A stretch of DNA of 64,000 nucleotides from Vicinamibacterales bacterium (GTDB lineage Bacteria; Acidobacteriota; Vicinamibacteria; Vicinamibacterales; 2-12-FULL-66-21). The stretch spans positions 144,121 to 208,120 of the forward strand of contig DASSPH010000067.1 in the NCBI GenBank assembly GCA_035699745.1, written 5' to 3'. Shown piece by piece: positions 17,299-24,824 of the stretch (positions within the stretch are counted from its first letter, which is position 1; each line of letters begins with the position of its first letter). The notes under the pieces are model-generated. The model was not told the origin of the DNA. It saw nothing but the letters and a program-made list of their open reading frames with translations, and did not search any database. The translations under genes and the position numbers were made by a program.

Positions 17299-18663
17299 GC
17301 GGCGCGCCTCTATCTCGTCCTCGCGCTCGGCGCCCTGGCGGCGTGCGGCCGGACACCGCCGCCGACGCCGTCGCCGCCCGGCACCCCCGGCGAGGCCATC
17401 ACCGGACGCGAGCGCCTGGGATGGGATCAGCAGGCGCGCGACGCAGCCGAGCTGGCGACGTTCCGCTACGCGATTTACGTCGACGGCGTCCGCTCCGAGG
17501 TCGCAGACGTCACCTGCGGCGCGACTGCCGGTGCCGCGGGCTTCGCGTGCTCCGGCCGCCTGCCGGTGCTGTCGAACGGTGCGCACACGCTCGAGCTCGC
17601 CGCCTTCATCCTCGACGCCGGCGGCACGCTCGAGAGCGGCCGCAGCGCACCGTTGACCGTGACCGTCGCCGGTCTGGCCGCTCCGCCGCCGATCGCGGCG
17701 CCGCTCGCCGCCGGCGAGACGATCGCCACCGCGGACGGCGTGAGGTTCGAGGCGCAGCAGCTCGCCGGCGATCTGCACGATGTCGTCGACCTGGCGCTGC
17801 TCCCTGACGGCCGCAGCCTGGTGGGCGAGCGCTCGGGATCCATTCGCCTCGTCAGCCGGGCGCCCGGGAGCGCCCCGCCGTCCCCGGCGCTCCGTCGCTC
17901 GGTCGACGGCGGCGTGGCGGCGCTCGCCGTCGCGGCGGACTTCGCGCGCACCGCATACGTCTTCGTCATTCACACGCCGGCGGGAGCGTTCCGCCTCGTC
18001 CGCTATCGCCTGGCAGGCGACGCGCTCGTCGATCGCATGCCGCTGATGCGCGACGTCGCGGCATCGGCCGAGAACGCGGCCGCGCTCCGCGCCGGCCGTG
18101 ACGGACAGCTCTATGCCGCGTTCGACGACGGCGGCAGCCGCGAGGCGGCGAGCCGTCCTTCCGAATGGAACGGCAAGATCCTGCGTATCAACGCCGATGG
18201 CAGCACGCCCGGCGATCAGCCCGCCGCGTCGCCGGTCTACTGGAGCGGTCTGCGCGCGCCGCGCGGACTCGGATGGGCGGCGGACGGCGTGCTGTGGTTC
18301 ACCGAGGAGCGCGGCGACCGGACCGAGCGCCTGGCGGCGATTGGTGTCGCGTCGATCCGTCCGCGGCGGGCGTCGCAGCGCGCGTCGTATCCGTTGCCGC
18401 AGCCATTCGGCGTGCGAACGCTCGCCTTCCACGCCGGCGGCGACGTCCCGGCGCTCGACGGCAACCTGCTGATCGCGGCGAGCGATGCCGGACATGTGCT
18501 GCGCATCCGCTTCGATGCCGGGGATGCCGGCCGGATCGTCACGACGGAGCGGCTGCTCGACGGACGCGTCGGGCCGGTCCGCGCCGTCGCCGTCGGCAGC
18601 GGCGGCGCCATCTACGTGGCCAGCGACTCAGCGCTCTGGCGCCTGATCCCCCACGCGCCATAG
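17296..18663 (+). CDS. Lipoprotein, GSDH-like beta-propeller
   Basis: 455 residues. The lipoprotein signal MAARLYLVLALGALAAC ends in the lipobox LAAC (Cys17). Residues about 35-130 look like an Ig/fibronectin-like module of the kind found in acidobacterial surface proteins (TFRYAIYVDGVRSEVADVTC). Residues about 145-450 form a GSDH-type propeller: DLALLPDGRSLVGERSGSIR, GVAALAVAADFARTAYVFVI, WNGKILRINADGSTPGDQPA, GLRAPRGLGWAADGVLWFTE, AVAVGSGGAIYVASDSALWR. It lacks the NHNGGH segment seen in the divergent dehydrogenase at 16038, so catalysis is doubtful. Its last 36 bases overlap the convergent methyltransferase gene. Confidence 0.75.
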   Translation: MAARLYLVLALGALAACGRTPPPTPSPPGTPGEAITGRERLGWDQQARDAAELATFRYAIYVDGVRSEVADVTCGATAGAAGFACSGRLPVLSNGAHTLELAAFILDAGGTLESGRSAPLTVTVAGLAAPPPIAAPLAAGETIATADGVRFEAQQLAGDLHDVVDLALLPDGRSLVGERSGSIRLVSRAPGSAPPSPALRRSVDGGVAALAVAADFARTAYVFVIHTPAGAFRLVRYRLAGDALVDRMPLMRDVAASAENAAALRAGRDGQLYAAFDDGGSREAASRPSEWNGKILRINADGSTPGDQPAASPVYWSGLRAPRGLGWAADGVLWFTEERGDRTERLAAIGVASIRPRRASQRASYPLPQPFGVRTLAFHAGGDVPALDGNLLIAASDAGHVLRIRFDAGDAGRIVTTERLLDGRVGPVRAVAVGSGGAIYVASDSALWRLIPHAP

Positions 18664-19320
18664 CCCGAGGCTCTTGTCGGCGAAGAGATCGCCTCCTTCG
18701 GTGCACTGCTCGTTGAGCAGCCGCTCCGGCGGCGGCAGGTTGAACGGCGGCAGTTGCAGGTTCAGCGGCCGCCAGTCGCCGGTAACGATGTCCTCGTTGG
18801 CCGTGCAGCCGGGAAACGTGGTCGTGAGCAGCCACTCGCAGCGCGAGCGGCGGATGTTCGAGAGCGCGAGCCGGGCATCGTCCAGCGAGAGGTGAACGAG
18901 GCAGTCTCGGCAGAGGAGCAGGTCGGCGTCCGGCAGGTCGTCCTTCAGCAGATCGATGGTCATGAAGCGCCGCCGCGGGCCGCCCCACTGTTCCTGGTTC
19001 GCGCCCGCCAGCTCCGGCAGCACGTCGCCGCCGATGTAGTTCACGTCGGTCTCCAGGTGGCGCATCCAGGCGAAGTCGCCGCACGGCACGTCGAGCAGCG
19101 TCCGGATCCCCAGACGATCGATGAGCGATCCGAGCTGCGACAGGATCGCGGCGGCCTGCTCGACCGAGGCGCCGGCGCCGGAACGCTCGCGCGCCCCCCA
19201 ATGGTTGGTGCGGTAGATCTCGCGGAACGCCTGCTCGGTCGAGTAGCGCCGCCCGGCCGATGCCTCGCGCTCGAAGTGGAACGGGTCGAAGGGCACCGAG
19301 GTCCGTCGATTCGTCGCCAT
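18628..19320 (-). CDS. Class I SAM-dependent methyltransferase
   Basis: 230 residues. The SAM-binding motif is IRTLLDVPCGDFAWM, followed by VNYIGGDVLPEL (second acidic residue), PDADLLLCRDCLVHLSLDDA and a late strand EWLLTTTFPG. The substrate is unknown; small class I methyltransferases of this type modify sugars or small molecules. I place the start at the ATG at 19320 and not the ATG 18 bases earlier, which lies inside the palindrome of the divergent PadR promoter. AAAGG precedes the chosen ATG. The 3' end overlaps the convergent lipoprotein gene by 36 bases. Its upstream region is shared with the PadR gene at 19357, so the same repressor may control it. Confidence 0.8.
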   Translation of the reverse strand: MATNRRTSVPFDPFHFEREASAGRRYSTEQAFREIYRTNHWGARERSGAGASVEQAAAILSQLGSLIDRLGIRTLLDVPCGDFAWMRHLETDVNYIGGDVLPELAGANQEQWGGPRRRFMTIDLLKDDLPDADLLLCRDCLVHLSLDDARLALSNIRRSRCEWLLTTTFPGCTANEDIVTGDWRPLNLQLPPFNLPPPERLLNEQCTEGGDLFADKSLGLWRVGDQAPER

Positions 19321-19322
19321 GG

Positions 19323-19350
19323 TTGCCTTTGTCTCCATAATGGAGATAAT
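19323..19350 (+). promoter_or_regulatory. PadR promoter with palindromic operator, leaderless start predicted
   Basis: TTGCCT (19323-19328), a 16-base spacer and GATAAT (19345-19350) give a promoter whose start point would be about 19357, the A of the PadR ATG. A palindrome with 7-base arms, TCTCCAT and ATGGAGA around one base (19332-19346), fills the space between the two boxes. It also lies just ahead of the divergent methyltransferase gene. Auto-repression is inferred from position. Confidence 0.55.
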
Positions 19351-19356
19351 TCACGG

Positions 19357-19695
19357 ATGCCCGCACCGGTCGACGCGTTCCTGCCGCTGACGCATCTCCT
19401 CTATGCCGTGCTGCTCTCGCTCGCGGAAGAGGCGACCCACCCGTACGAGCTGGTCAAGCGCATTCGCGAGCGGTCGGACGGCCGCATCGATCCGGGCACC
19501 GGATCGTTCTACTCAGTTTTATCGCAAGCGGAGCGCCAGGGACTCATCCGCGAGCGCGCCGCGCCGGCGGATTCGCGCCGGCGCGTCTACGAGCTGGCGC
19601 CCCTCGGCCGGCGCGTGCTCGCGGCCGAAGCCGAGCGCCTCGCCGGCCAGTTGAAAGCGACCCGGGCGGCACTGGTCGCGGATCGGCGGCCGTGA
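19357..19695 (+). CDS. PadR-family transcriptional regulator
   Basis: 112 residues, winged-helix PadR fold: LTHLLYAVLLSLAEEATHPY, ELVKRIRERSDGRIDPGTGS, FYSVLSQAERQGLIRE, RRRVYELAPLGRRVLA. No ribosome-binding site precedes the ATG, and the promoter spacing suggests a leaderless mRNA. Its TGA overlaps the GTG start of the collapsed ADOP gene at 19692 (GTGA), the usual PadR-permease coupling. The regulator therefore survives next to a permease gene that has lost almost all of its body. It may now control only itself and the divergent methyltransferase. Confidence 0.85.
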   Translation: MPAPVDAFLPLTHLLYAVLLSLAEEATHPYELVKRIRERSDGRIDPGTGSFYSVLSQAERQGLIRERAAPADSRRRVYELAPLGRRVLAAEAERLAGQLKATRAALVADRRP

Positions 19696-20078
19696 CGGTC
19701 TTCGAACAGCTCTATCGCGCCGCGCTGGCGCTCATGCCGCGCGGGTTCCGCGAGCGCCACGGCGCCGATGCGCTCGAGATGGCCGTGAGCCGCGTCCGCG
19801 AAGAAGCCGGCGCCCGTCGTGTCCTGCGAGCGGCCCGCGAGCTGCTGGATCTGCTGCGGCACGTGCCGCGGATCCGGCGCGACGCCGCGACGCTGCCGGT
19901 CGGGCGCGGCGAGAGGGGCGGTATGCGGGACGGGCTCGCATCCGACCTCCGCGCGGCGGCGGATCCCGCGGCGATTGCGGTCGTATCGATCGCGTTCGCC
20001 GCATGCGGCCTGCTCGCGGTCGGCTGGCCGGCGCGCACGGCGGCGTCCACGGATCCGGCCGCGGCGCTCAGGAACTAG
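19692..20078 (+). pseudogene. Collapsed ADOP permease gene (N- and C-terminal ends fused)
   Basis: 128 codons instead of 800-900. Residues 1-80 look like the cytoplasmic prefix of an ADOP permease (EQLYRAALALMPRGFRERHG) and reach the start of the permease proper (RDGLASDLRAA). The sequence then jumps to the family's last helix and tail (AAIAVVSIAFAACGLLAVGW, PARTAASTDPAAALRN). Everything between, including both periplasmic domains and the first FtsX block, is missing, with the reading frame kept. The product could be a soluble prefix with one membrane anchor, but it cannot be a transporter. A GTG start overlaps the PadR stop. Confidence 0.75.
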
Positions 20079-20130
20079 CTGCGGCCGAGCTTACAGAACT
20101 CGCAGCGGACACACGGAATTGTGAAACCGC

Positions 20131-20149
20131 CTGTGCCGTTCCGGCACAG
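20131..20149. promoter_or_regulatory. Inverted repeat in the spacer before the GGDEF/EAL gene
   Basis: Perfect 8-base arms CTGTGCCG and CGGCACAG around TTC. It lies 53 bases after the collapsed ADOP gene and 107 bases before the GGDEF/EAL start, with no T-run. It may be an operator or a weak terminator. I see no c-di-GMP riboswitch in this 177-base spacer. Confidence 0.35.
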
Positions 20150-20255
20150 ATCCACCCCCTCGCCGTCCGCTCTCTGCTGTAGCAACCCATTGATTTGAAG
20201 GAGTTTATCGCCGCTATACCGATGGTGTTCCGTTTGCTTGGATCGCGCCGGCCCA

Positions 20256-23087
20256 ATGCGCCCCGCCGTTCCCTCGCAGAACGCGATCGCCACGCTGGCC
20301 GGCGTGTATGCCGCCGCCCTGGCGGCACCCTGGCTCGCGGGCTGGATCGCGACCGATCGCCTTCCGGAGCTTGCCGGCGTTCTGCTCGCGGGCATGCTGA
20401 CGGCGTGCGTGCCGGCGCAGGCGCGTGCCCTGACGGATCGTTCGTTCATGGCCCCGTCGTTCATTGCCGTCTTCGTCGCGCTGCTGCTGATGGGGCCGCA
20501 GGTTGCGTCGATAGTGGCCGTCGCCGCCGCGATCACCGGCGGATACGTCGCGGCGCACACGAGTCCGCGCCAGACGGCGATTGATGCCGCCGTCGCGGTG
20601 GCCGCGACCGCGGTGGCAGGCTTCGTCCATGGGCTGCCCGCCGGCCTGCAGGTGTTTCAGGGCTGGCCGTGGCTGCTCATCCCTCTGGCCGCCGCGGCCG
20701 TGGCGTATCACGTCGCGCTGGGCGCGTTGACGAGCATCGCCATTCCCTGCGTCCTCCGGCAGGCGATGGACGACTCGTGGCCGTCGCGCGCGACGAACGG
20801 CTATCCGGTCTATCTGCTCGGCGCGATCGTCGCCGCCGTCCTTGCCGAGATCGTGCAGCAGGGCCTGTGGAATGTCGCCCCCGCCGCCGCCGGCGGCTTG
20901 TATTGCGCGTATCGCGTCTACAGCGACTACATCCGGCGCCTCGAGGAGCAGCAGCGCCGGCGCGAAGTGATCGAGCACCTCGATCAGGGCATGTCGGTGA
21001 TCGACGGCGCCGGCGTCGTCACCCAGTGGAACGACGCGCTGGAGCGGCTGGTGAAGTGCGATGCCGAGCGGGCGGTCGGTGTTCCTCTCGTCTCGGTGGT
21101 TCCGGCGCTGGCGCGCACGGAGCTTCCTCGGACGATGAAGGAGACGCTCGCGGACGGGAAGGTCCGCGTCGTCAACAACCTGGTGCTGCCGTCCGGCGCC
21201 GAGACGCGGATCGCACAGATCAAGGTGGTGCCGGTGTCGGGCGGCGTCACGCTGCTGTGGCACGACGTCACCGAGCGGATCCGCGCCGAGCACGAGCTGC
21301 GGCGCAGCGGCGAGCGGCTCGCGCTGGCCGCCGAAGGGGCGAACGACGGCCTGTGGCAGTGGAACCTGCAGACGCAGGAGTTCTACGTGTCGAGCCGGTG
21401 GCGCGCGATGATCGGGCTGCCGGCGCACGCGGCGAGCGGCAGTCCCGGCGAGTGGCTCGATCGCGTGCACCCCGACGACATCGAACCGCTGACGGGCGCG
21501 CTGCAGGCGCACCTCTCCGGCGCCAGTCCCGTCTTCCAGCACGAACATCGCATCCGCCACGAAGACGGCGGCTACCGGCGGTTCCTGTGCCGCGGCGTCG
21601 CGGTGAGCGCCGGCGTCGGGCGGAAGCCGAACCGCATCGCCGGATCGCTGACCGACACGACCGAGCAGGCGCTCGCCCAGGAGCGGCTGCGCAGCGTCGG
21701 TTTCGTCGACGCGCTCACCGGCCTGTCGAACCGCGCCGTGTTCGTCGAGGCGCTCGGACGGCAGCTCGACGAATGCCGCCGCCGTGGCCAGCGCAGCGGC
21801 TTCGCGGTGCTCTACCTCGATCTCGATCGATTCAAGATCGTCAACGACAGCCTCGGCCATCTCGTCGGCGACGAGCTGCTCGTCGCCGCCTCGCGCCGCC
21901 TCGAGTCGTGTCTGCGCCAGGGGGACTCGCTGGCCCGGCTCGGCGGCGACGAGTTCGCCATCTTCCTGAACGGGCTGACGGACGACGGGCAGGCGAATGC
22001 GATCGCGGGACGGATCCAGGACGCGCTCAGCGCGCCGTTCTCGATCGCCGGGCGCGAGGTGTTCACCTCCGCGAGCCTCGGCATCGCGTTCGGCCCGGCG
22101 CACTACACCAATCCCGACGAGATCATGCGCGACGCCGACACCGCGATGTACCACGCCAAGTCACGCGGCAAGTCGCGCCACGAAGTGTTCGACGCGGCGA
22201 TGCACGCCCGCGTGCGCGACCGCCTCAGCCTGGAGAACGATCTCCGCCGCGCCATCGCGAACAACGATTTCGAAGTGCACTACCAGCCGATCGTCTCGCT
22301 CAAGACCGGCATGTGCGTCGGCTTCGAATCGCTGGTGCGCTGGACGCGCAACGGCGAGAAGGTCTCGCCGGTCACGTTCGTGCCGATCGCCGAGGAGCTC
22401 GGGCTGGTCGAGCCGCTCGGCACCTGGGTGCTCCAGGAAGCGTGCCGGACGTTCGCGGAGTGGCAGCGGCAGTATCCCCACGCCGGCCTCGACTGCATCA
22501 CCGTCAACGTCTCGAGCCGCCAGCTGGTGAAGCGGAACTTCCCGCGCGTCGTCCAGCAGACGGTCCACCAGACGGGGCTGCGGCCGGCCGACCTGCGCGT
22601 GGAGATTACCGAGACCGCGCTGCTCGACAGTCCCGGCGAGGCCGCCATCGTGCTGCGCGAGCTGCGCGATTTCGGCGTCAAGGTGTATCTGGACGACTTC
22701 GGCACCGGGTATTCGTCGCTGAGCCACCTCCACAACCTGCCCGTCGACGCGCTGAAGATCGACCGTTCGTTCGTCAACAGCCTGCTGCTGCCCGGACGTC
22801 CGGCGATCGTCGAGAGCATCCTCGCCCTGGCCCGCACGCTCAACACCAGCGTCGTCGCGGAAGGCATCGAGAGCGAGGTACAGGCACGCGAGCTGGAGCG
22901 GCTCGGCTGTACGCACGCGCAGGGCTTCCTCTTCTCGCACCCGCTGCCGACCGAGAGGGTGGAAGCGCTGATCAGCGCCTGCCGGCCGCTCGGGCCGAAG
23001 GCGCTGCTCGCCGACGGCGAGCCGGATTCATCGCGCGACTTCCCTCGCGTCAGCACGCACCCGGCTGCCACCGCGCCGGCGGTGTAG
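20256..23087 (+). CDS. Membrane PAS-GGDEF-EAL c-di-GMP turnover protein
   Basis: 943 residues from the ATG at 20256 (a TTG 18 bases earlier is possible). Residues 1-220 contain about seven hydrophobic helices, a membrane sensor. Two PAS-like regions follow (HLDQGMSVIDGAGVVTQWND; GANDGLWQWNLQTQEFYVSS with a PAC segment). The GGDEF domain has RLGGDEFAIF (GGDEF at residues 563-567), so the cyclase site is intact. The EAL domain begins FESLVRW (Glu691, ESL in place of EAL) and keeps NVSSRQL, EITETALL, LDDFGTGYSSL, LKIDRSFV and VVAEGIES, the metal- and substrate-binding set. Both synthesis and hydrolysis of c-di-GMP are therefore plausible. It stands alone between unrelated genes. Confidence 0.92.
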   Translation: MRPAVPSQNAIATLAGVYAAALAAPWLAGWIATDRLPELAGVLLAGMLTACVPAQARALTDRSFMAPSFIAVFVALLLMGPQVASIVAVAAAITGGYVAAHTSPRQTAIDAAVAVAATAVAGFVHGLPAGLQVFQGWPWLLIPLAAAAVAYHVALGALTSIAIPCVLRQAMDDSWPSRATNGYPVYLLGAIVAAVLAEIVQQGLWNVAPAAAGGLYCAYRVYSDYIRRLEEQQRRREVIEHLDQGMSVIDGAGVVTQWNDALERLVKCDAERAVGVPLVSVVPALARTELPRTMKETLADGKVRVVNNLVLPSGAETRIAQIKVVPVSGGVTLLWHDVTERIRAEHELRRSGERLALAAEGANDGLWQWNLQTQEFYVSSRWRAMIGLPAHAASGSPGEWLDRVHPDDIEPLTGALQAHLSGASPVFQHEHRIRHEDGGYRRFLCRGVAVSAGVGRKPNRIAGSLTDTTEQALAQERLRSVGFVDALTGLSNRAVFVEALGRQLDECRRRGQRSGFAVLYLDLDRFKIVNDSLGHLVGDELLVAASRRLESCLRQGDSLARLGGDEFAIFLNGLTDDGQANAIAGRIQDALSAPFSIAGREVFTSASLGIAFGPAHYTNPDEIMRDADTAMYHAKSRGKSRHEVFDAAMHARVRDRLSLENDLRRAIANNDFEVHYQPIVSLKTGMCVGFESLVRWTRNGEKVSPVTFVPIAEELGLVEPLGTWVLQEACRTFAEWQRQYPHAGLDCITVNVSSRQLVKRNFPRVVQQTVHQTGLRPADLRVEITETALLDSPGEAAIVLRELRDFGVKVYLDDFGTGYSSLSHLHNLPVDALKIDRSFVNSLLLPGRPAIVESILALARTLNTSVVAEGIESEVQARELERLGCTHAQGFLFSHPLPTERVEALISACRPLGPKALLADGEPDSSRDFPRVSTHPAATAPAV

Positions 23088-23096
23088 CGCTCCCGG

Positions 23097-24296
23097 CTAG
23101 AGCGACTTCAGGAACTCGACGAGGTCCGCCTTCTGTTCCGCGGTGAGTCCGAGCGCGAACAGCGCATCGTAGTGGTTGACCACCGCGAGCAGATCAGGCG
23201 CGCTGCCGTCGTGGAAGTACGGCGCGTGCTGCCACAGGGCGCGCAGCGGCGTGGTGCGATACATCCCCGTGGCGCTCCGCGCCGCGTATCGCGGATCGGC
23301 GCCGACCTCAGACGGGGCGTGCAGCAGCGGCACGCGCGGGTCGGGACCGGCCAGCACGTCGGTGTAGGTCGGCGCAGCGTGGCAGGTACTGCAGCGTGCC
23401 GCGCCATTGAAGATCTGCCGTCCACGCTCCGCCGCGGTCTGATCGAAACTGCCCGCGGGAGGAGGCGGAGCGCCCAGGCTCAATTGGTAGGCGAGCAGCG
23501 CCGGGAGCTTCGGCGTCACGCGATCGGGCTTCTGCGTGACGGTGACGCCGATGCGCGGATCGGCGAAGCTGCCGTGTCCGCCCATCTGCGTCACCCCGAC
23601 GTACCCGTTCCAGTACGAGATCGGACCATCGCCGGTGAACGTCTCGAAGCCGACGCCCTGGAGTCCGTACGCGGGAGGAATCACCACCGGCAGCGACGGC
23701 GTGTTCAAGGGAACGATGTTCGTGCCGTCGAAGATGTGGTGGCGTGGATCGTACCTGCCCGGTCCCCACGCCCTGAACTCCTCACGCAAGCCGTCCGGGA
23801 AACCGGGTGCGGCGGCCGCGATCTTTCCGGGATCCAGGTCGAGGTTGGGCCAGCCGTCCAGCCGCCGTCCGATGCCCGGCGCGAGCGAATCGTCGACGGT
23901 CGAGTGGCACAACGCGCACGTGACGCCGACGCTCTTCACACGGTCGGCGCTCACCCTGGCCACGACGCCGACGACGGCGTTCAATTCGAGCAAACGGCGA
24001 GTGACGCGCGGATCGTCGACGTCGAGTGTTCCCGCGACCAGCGCGTCGACCACGTGCCGGGGCAGCGCCTCGACGTCGACCTTGAGGCCGAGGCCGAGCG
24101 CCGCCGCGGGTGACAGTGTCTGAACCGTCTCGTGCAGCCGCAGCGTGTCGGTCCACAACTGCTCGTCGCCGAACGTGTCGAACCTGAAAATGCTCCGGCC
24201 GTCGAGCGGCTGCGCGCCGGCGGACGGTCCGGCCAGCGAGACGACCAGGACTAAGGTCAGCAGGAATGCACCCGCCGCGGCACCGATGAGTCGCAT
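23097..24296 (-). CDS. Secreted dihaem cytochrome c (MauG/CcpA-like C-terminal half)
   Basis: 399 residues. The signal peptide (MRLIGAAAGAFLLTLVLVVS) is followed by two haem c sites, CALCH at 127-131 and CSTCH at 302-306. The C-terminal part reads like the electron-transfer domain of dihaem peroxidases (AERGRQIFNGAARCSTCHAA, LLHAPSEVG, RTTPLRALWQHAPYFHDGSA, LLAVVNHYD, LTAEQKADLVEFLKSL). The N-terminal haem domain is less typical, and I cannot point to a peroxidase active-site residue, so only a periplasmic redox role is supported. GGAG lies 6 bases before the ATG. Convergent with the GGDEF/EAL gene. Confidence 0.85.
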   Translation of the reverse strand: MRLIGAAAGAFLLTLVLVVSLAGPSAGAQPLDGRSIFRFDTFGDEQLWTDTLRLHETVQTLSPAAALGLGLKVDVEALPRHVVDALVAGTLDVDDPRVTRRLLELNAVVGVVARVSADRVKSVGVTCALCHSTVDDSLAPGIGRRLDGWPNLDLDPGKIAAAAPGFPDGLREEFRAWGPGRYDPRHHIFDGTNIVPLNTPSLPVVIPPAYGLQGVGFETFTGDGPISYWNGYVGVTQMGGHGSFADPRIGVTVTQKPDRVTPKLPALLAYQLSLGAPPPPAGSFDQTAAERGRQIFNGAARCSTCHAAPTYTDVLAGPDPRVPLLHAPSEVGADPRYAARSATGMYRTTPLRALWQHAPYFHDGSAPDLLAVVNHYDALFALGLTAEQKADLVEFLKSL

Positions 24297-24503
24297 GACA
24301 TCTCCTCAGCGCGACCATCCCCCGGCGAGATGCGCAGCGGCATCGTCAGCAAGATACGCGCCCGTCGAAAGCGCAGCCGGAGTACCGGGCCGCGCAATCC
24401 ATTCGATGCGCGCGGCTGGTGCGGCGTTCCCGCCGCCGATGAGATGCCCCGCAACTCTTTCGCGCGCGCCGCCGTCTAAGTACGCGTTTGTAGAACTAAT
24501 CCT

Positions 24504-24824
24504 ATGGCCAAAGGGGACTTCCTCGGCGAATTCGAGATCTACGTGATGCTGGCGCTGGCCCACCTCGGGCCGGACGCCTACGGCGTGACGATCCGGCAGG
24601 AGATCACGCGCCGGACGGGGCGGGAGGTCGCCATCGGCGCCGTCTACGCCACGCTGTCGCGGCTCGAGGCGAAGCGGCTGGTGCGGCATACCCTTTCGGA
24701 CCCGCTGCCGGTGCAGGGCGGGCGTACGCGCAAGCATTTCACCCTGACGCCGTCCGGCGCCCGCGCCCTCGCGCACGCCACGTCGATGCTCGCCCGCATG
24801 ATGCAGGGCTGGCGCCATGCCTGA
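24504..24824 (+). CDS. PadR-family transcriptional regulator
   Basis: 106 residues: EFEIYVMLALAHLGPDAYGV, IRQEITRRTGREVAIGAVYA, TLSRLEAKRLVRH, RKHFTLTPSGARALA. It belongs to the PadR subgroup with a glycine-rich turn after the first helix (AYGVTIRQEI). It overlaps the downstream ADOP gene by 8 bases. There is no ribosome-binding site; TAGAAC at 24491-24496 is placed like a -10 box for a very short leader, but no convincing -35 or palindrome is visible. The 207-base spacer upstream (24297-24503) contains nothing else I can identify. Confidence 0.88.
   Translation: MAKGDFLGEFEIYVMLALAHLGPDAYGVTIRQEITRRTGREVAIGAVYATLSRLEAKRLVRHTLSDPLPVQGGRTRKHFTLTPSGARALAHATSMLARMMQGWRHA

Noticed and set aside
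20079..20255. c-di-GMP riboswitch before the GGDEF/EAL gene
   Set aside because: No GEMM-type core could be found; only a short inverted repeat is present.
24297..24503. PadR operator before the gene at 24504
   Set aside because: Only a three-base-arm TAG/CTA symmetry is present near TAGAACTA; too weak compared with the clear palindromes at the other PadR genes.
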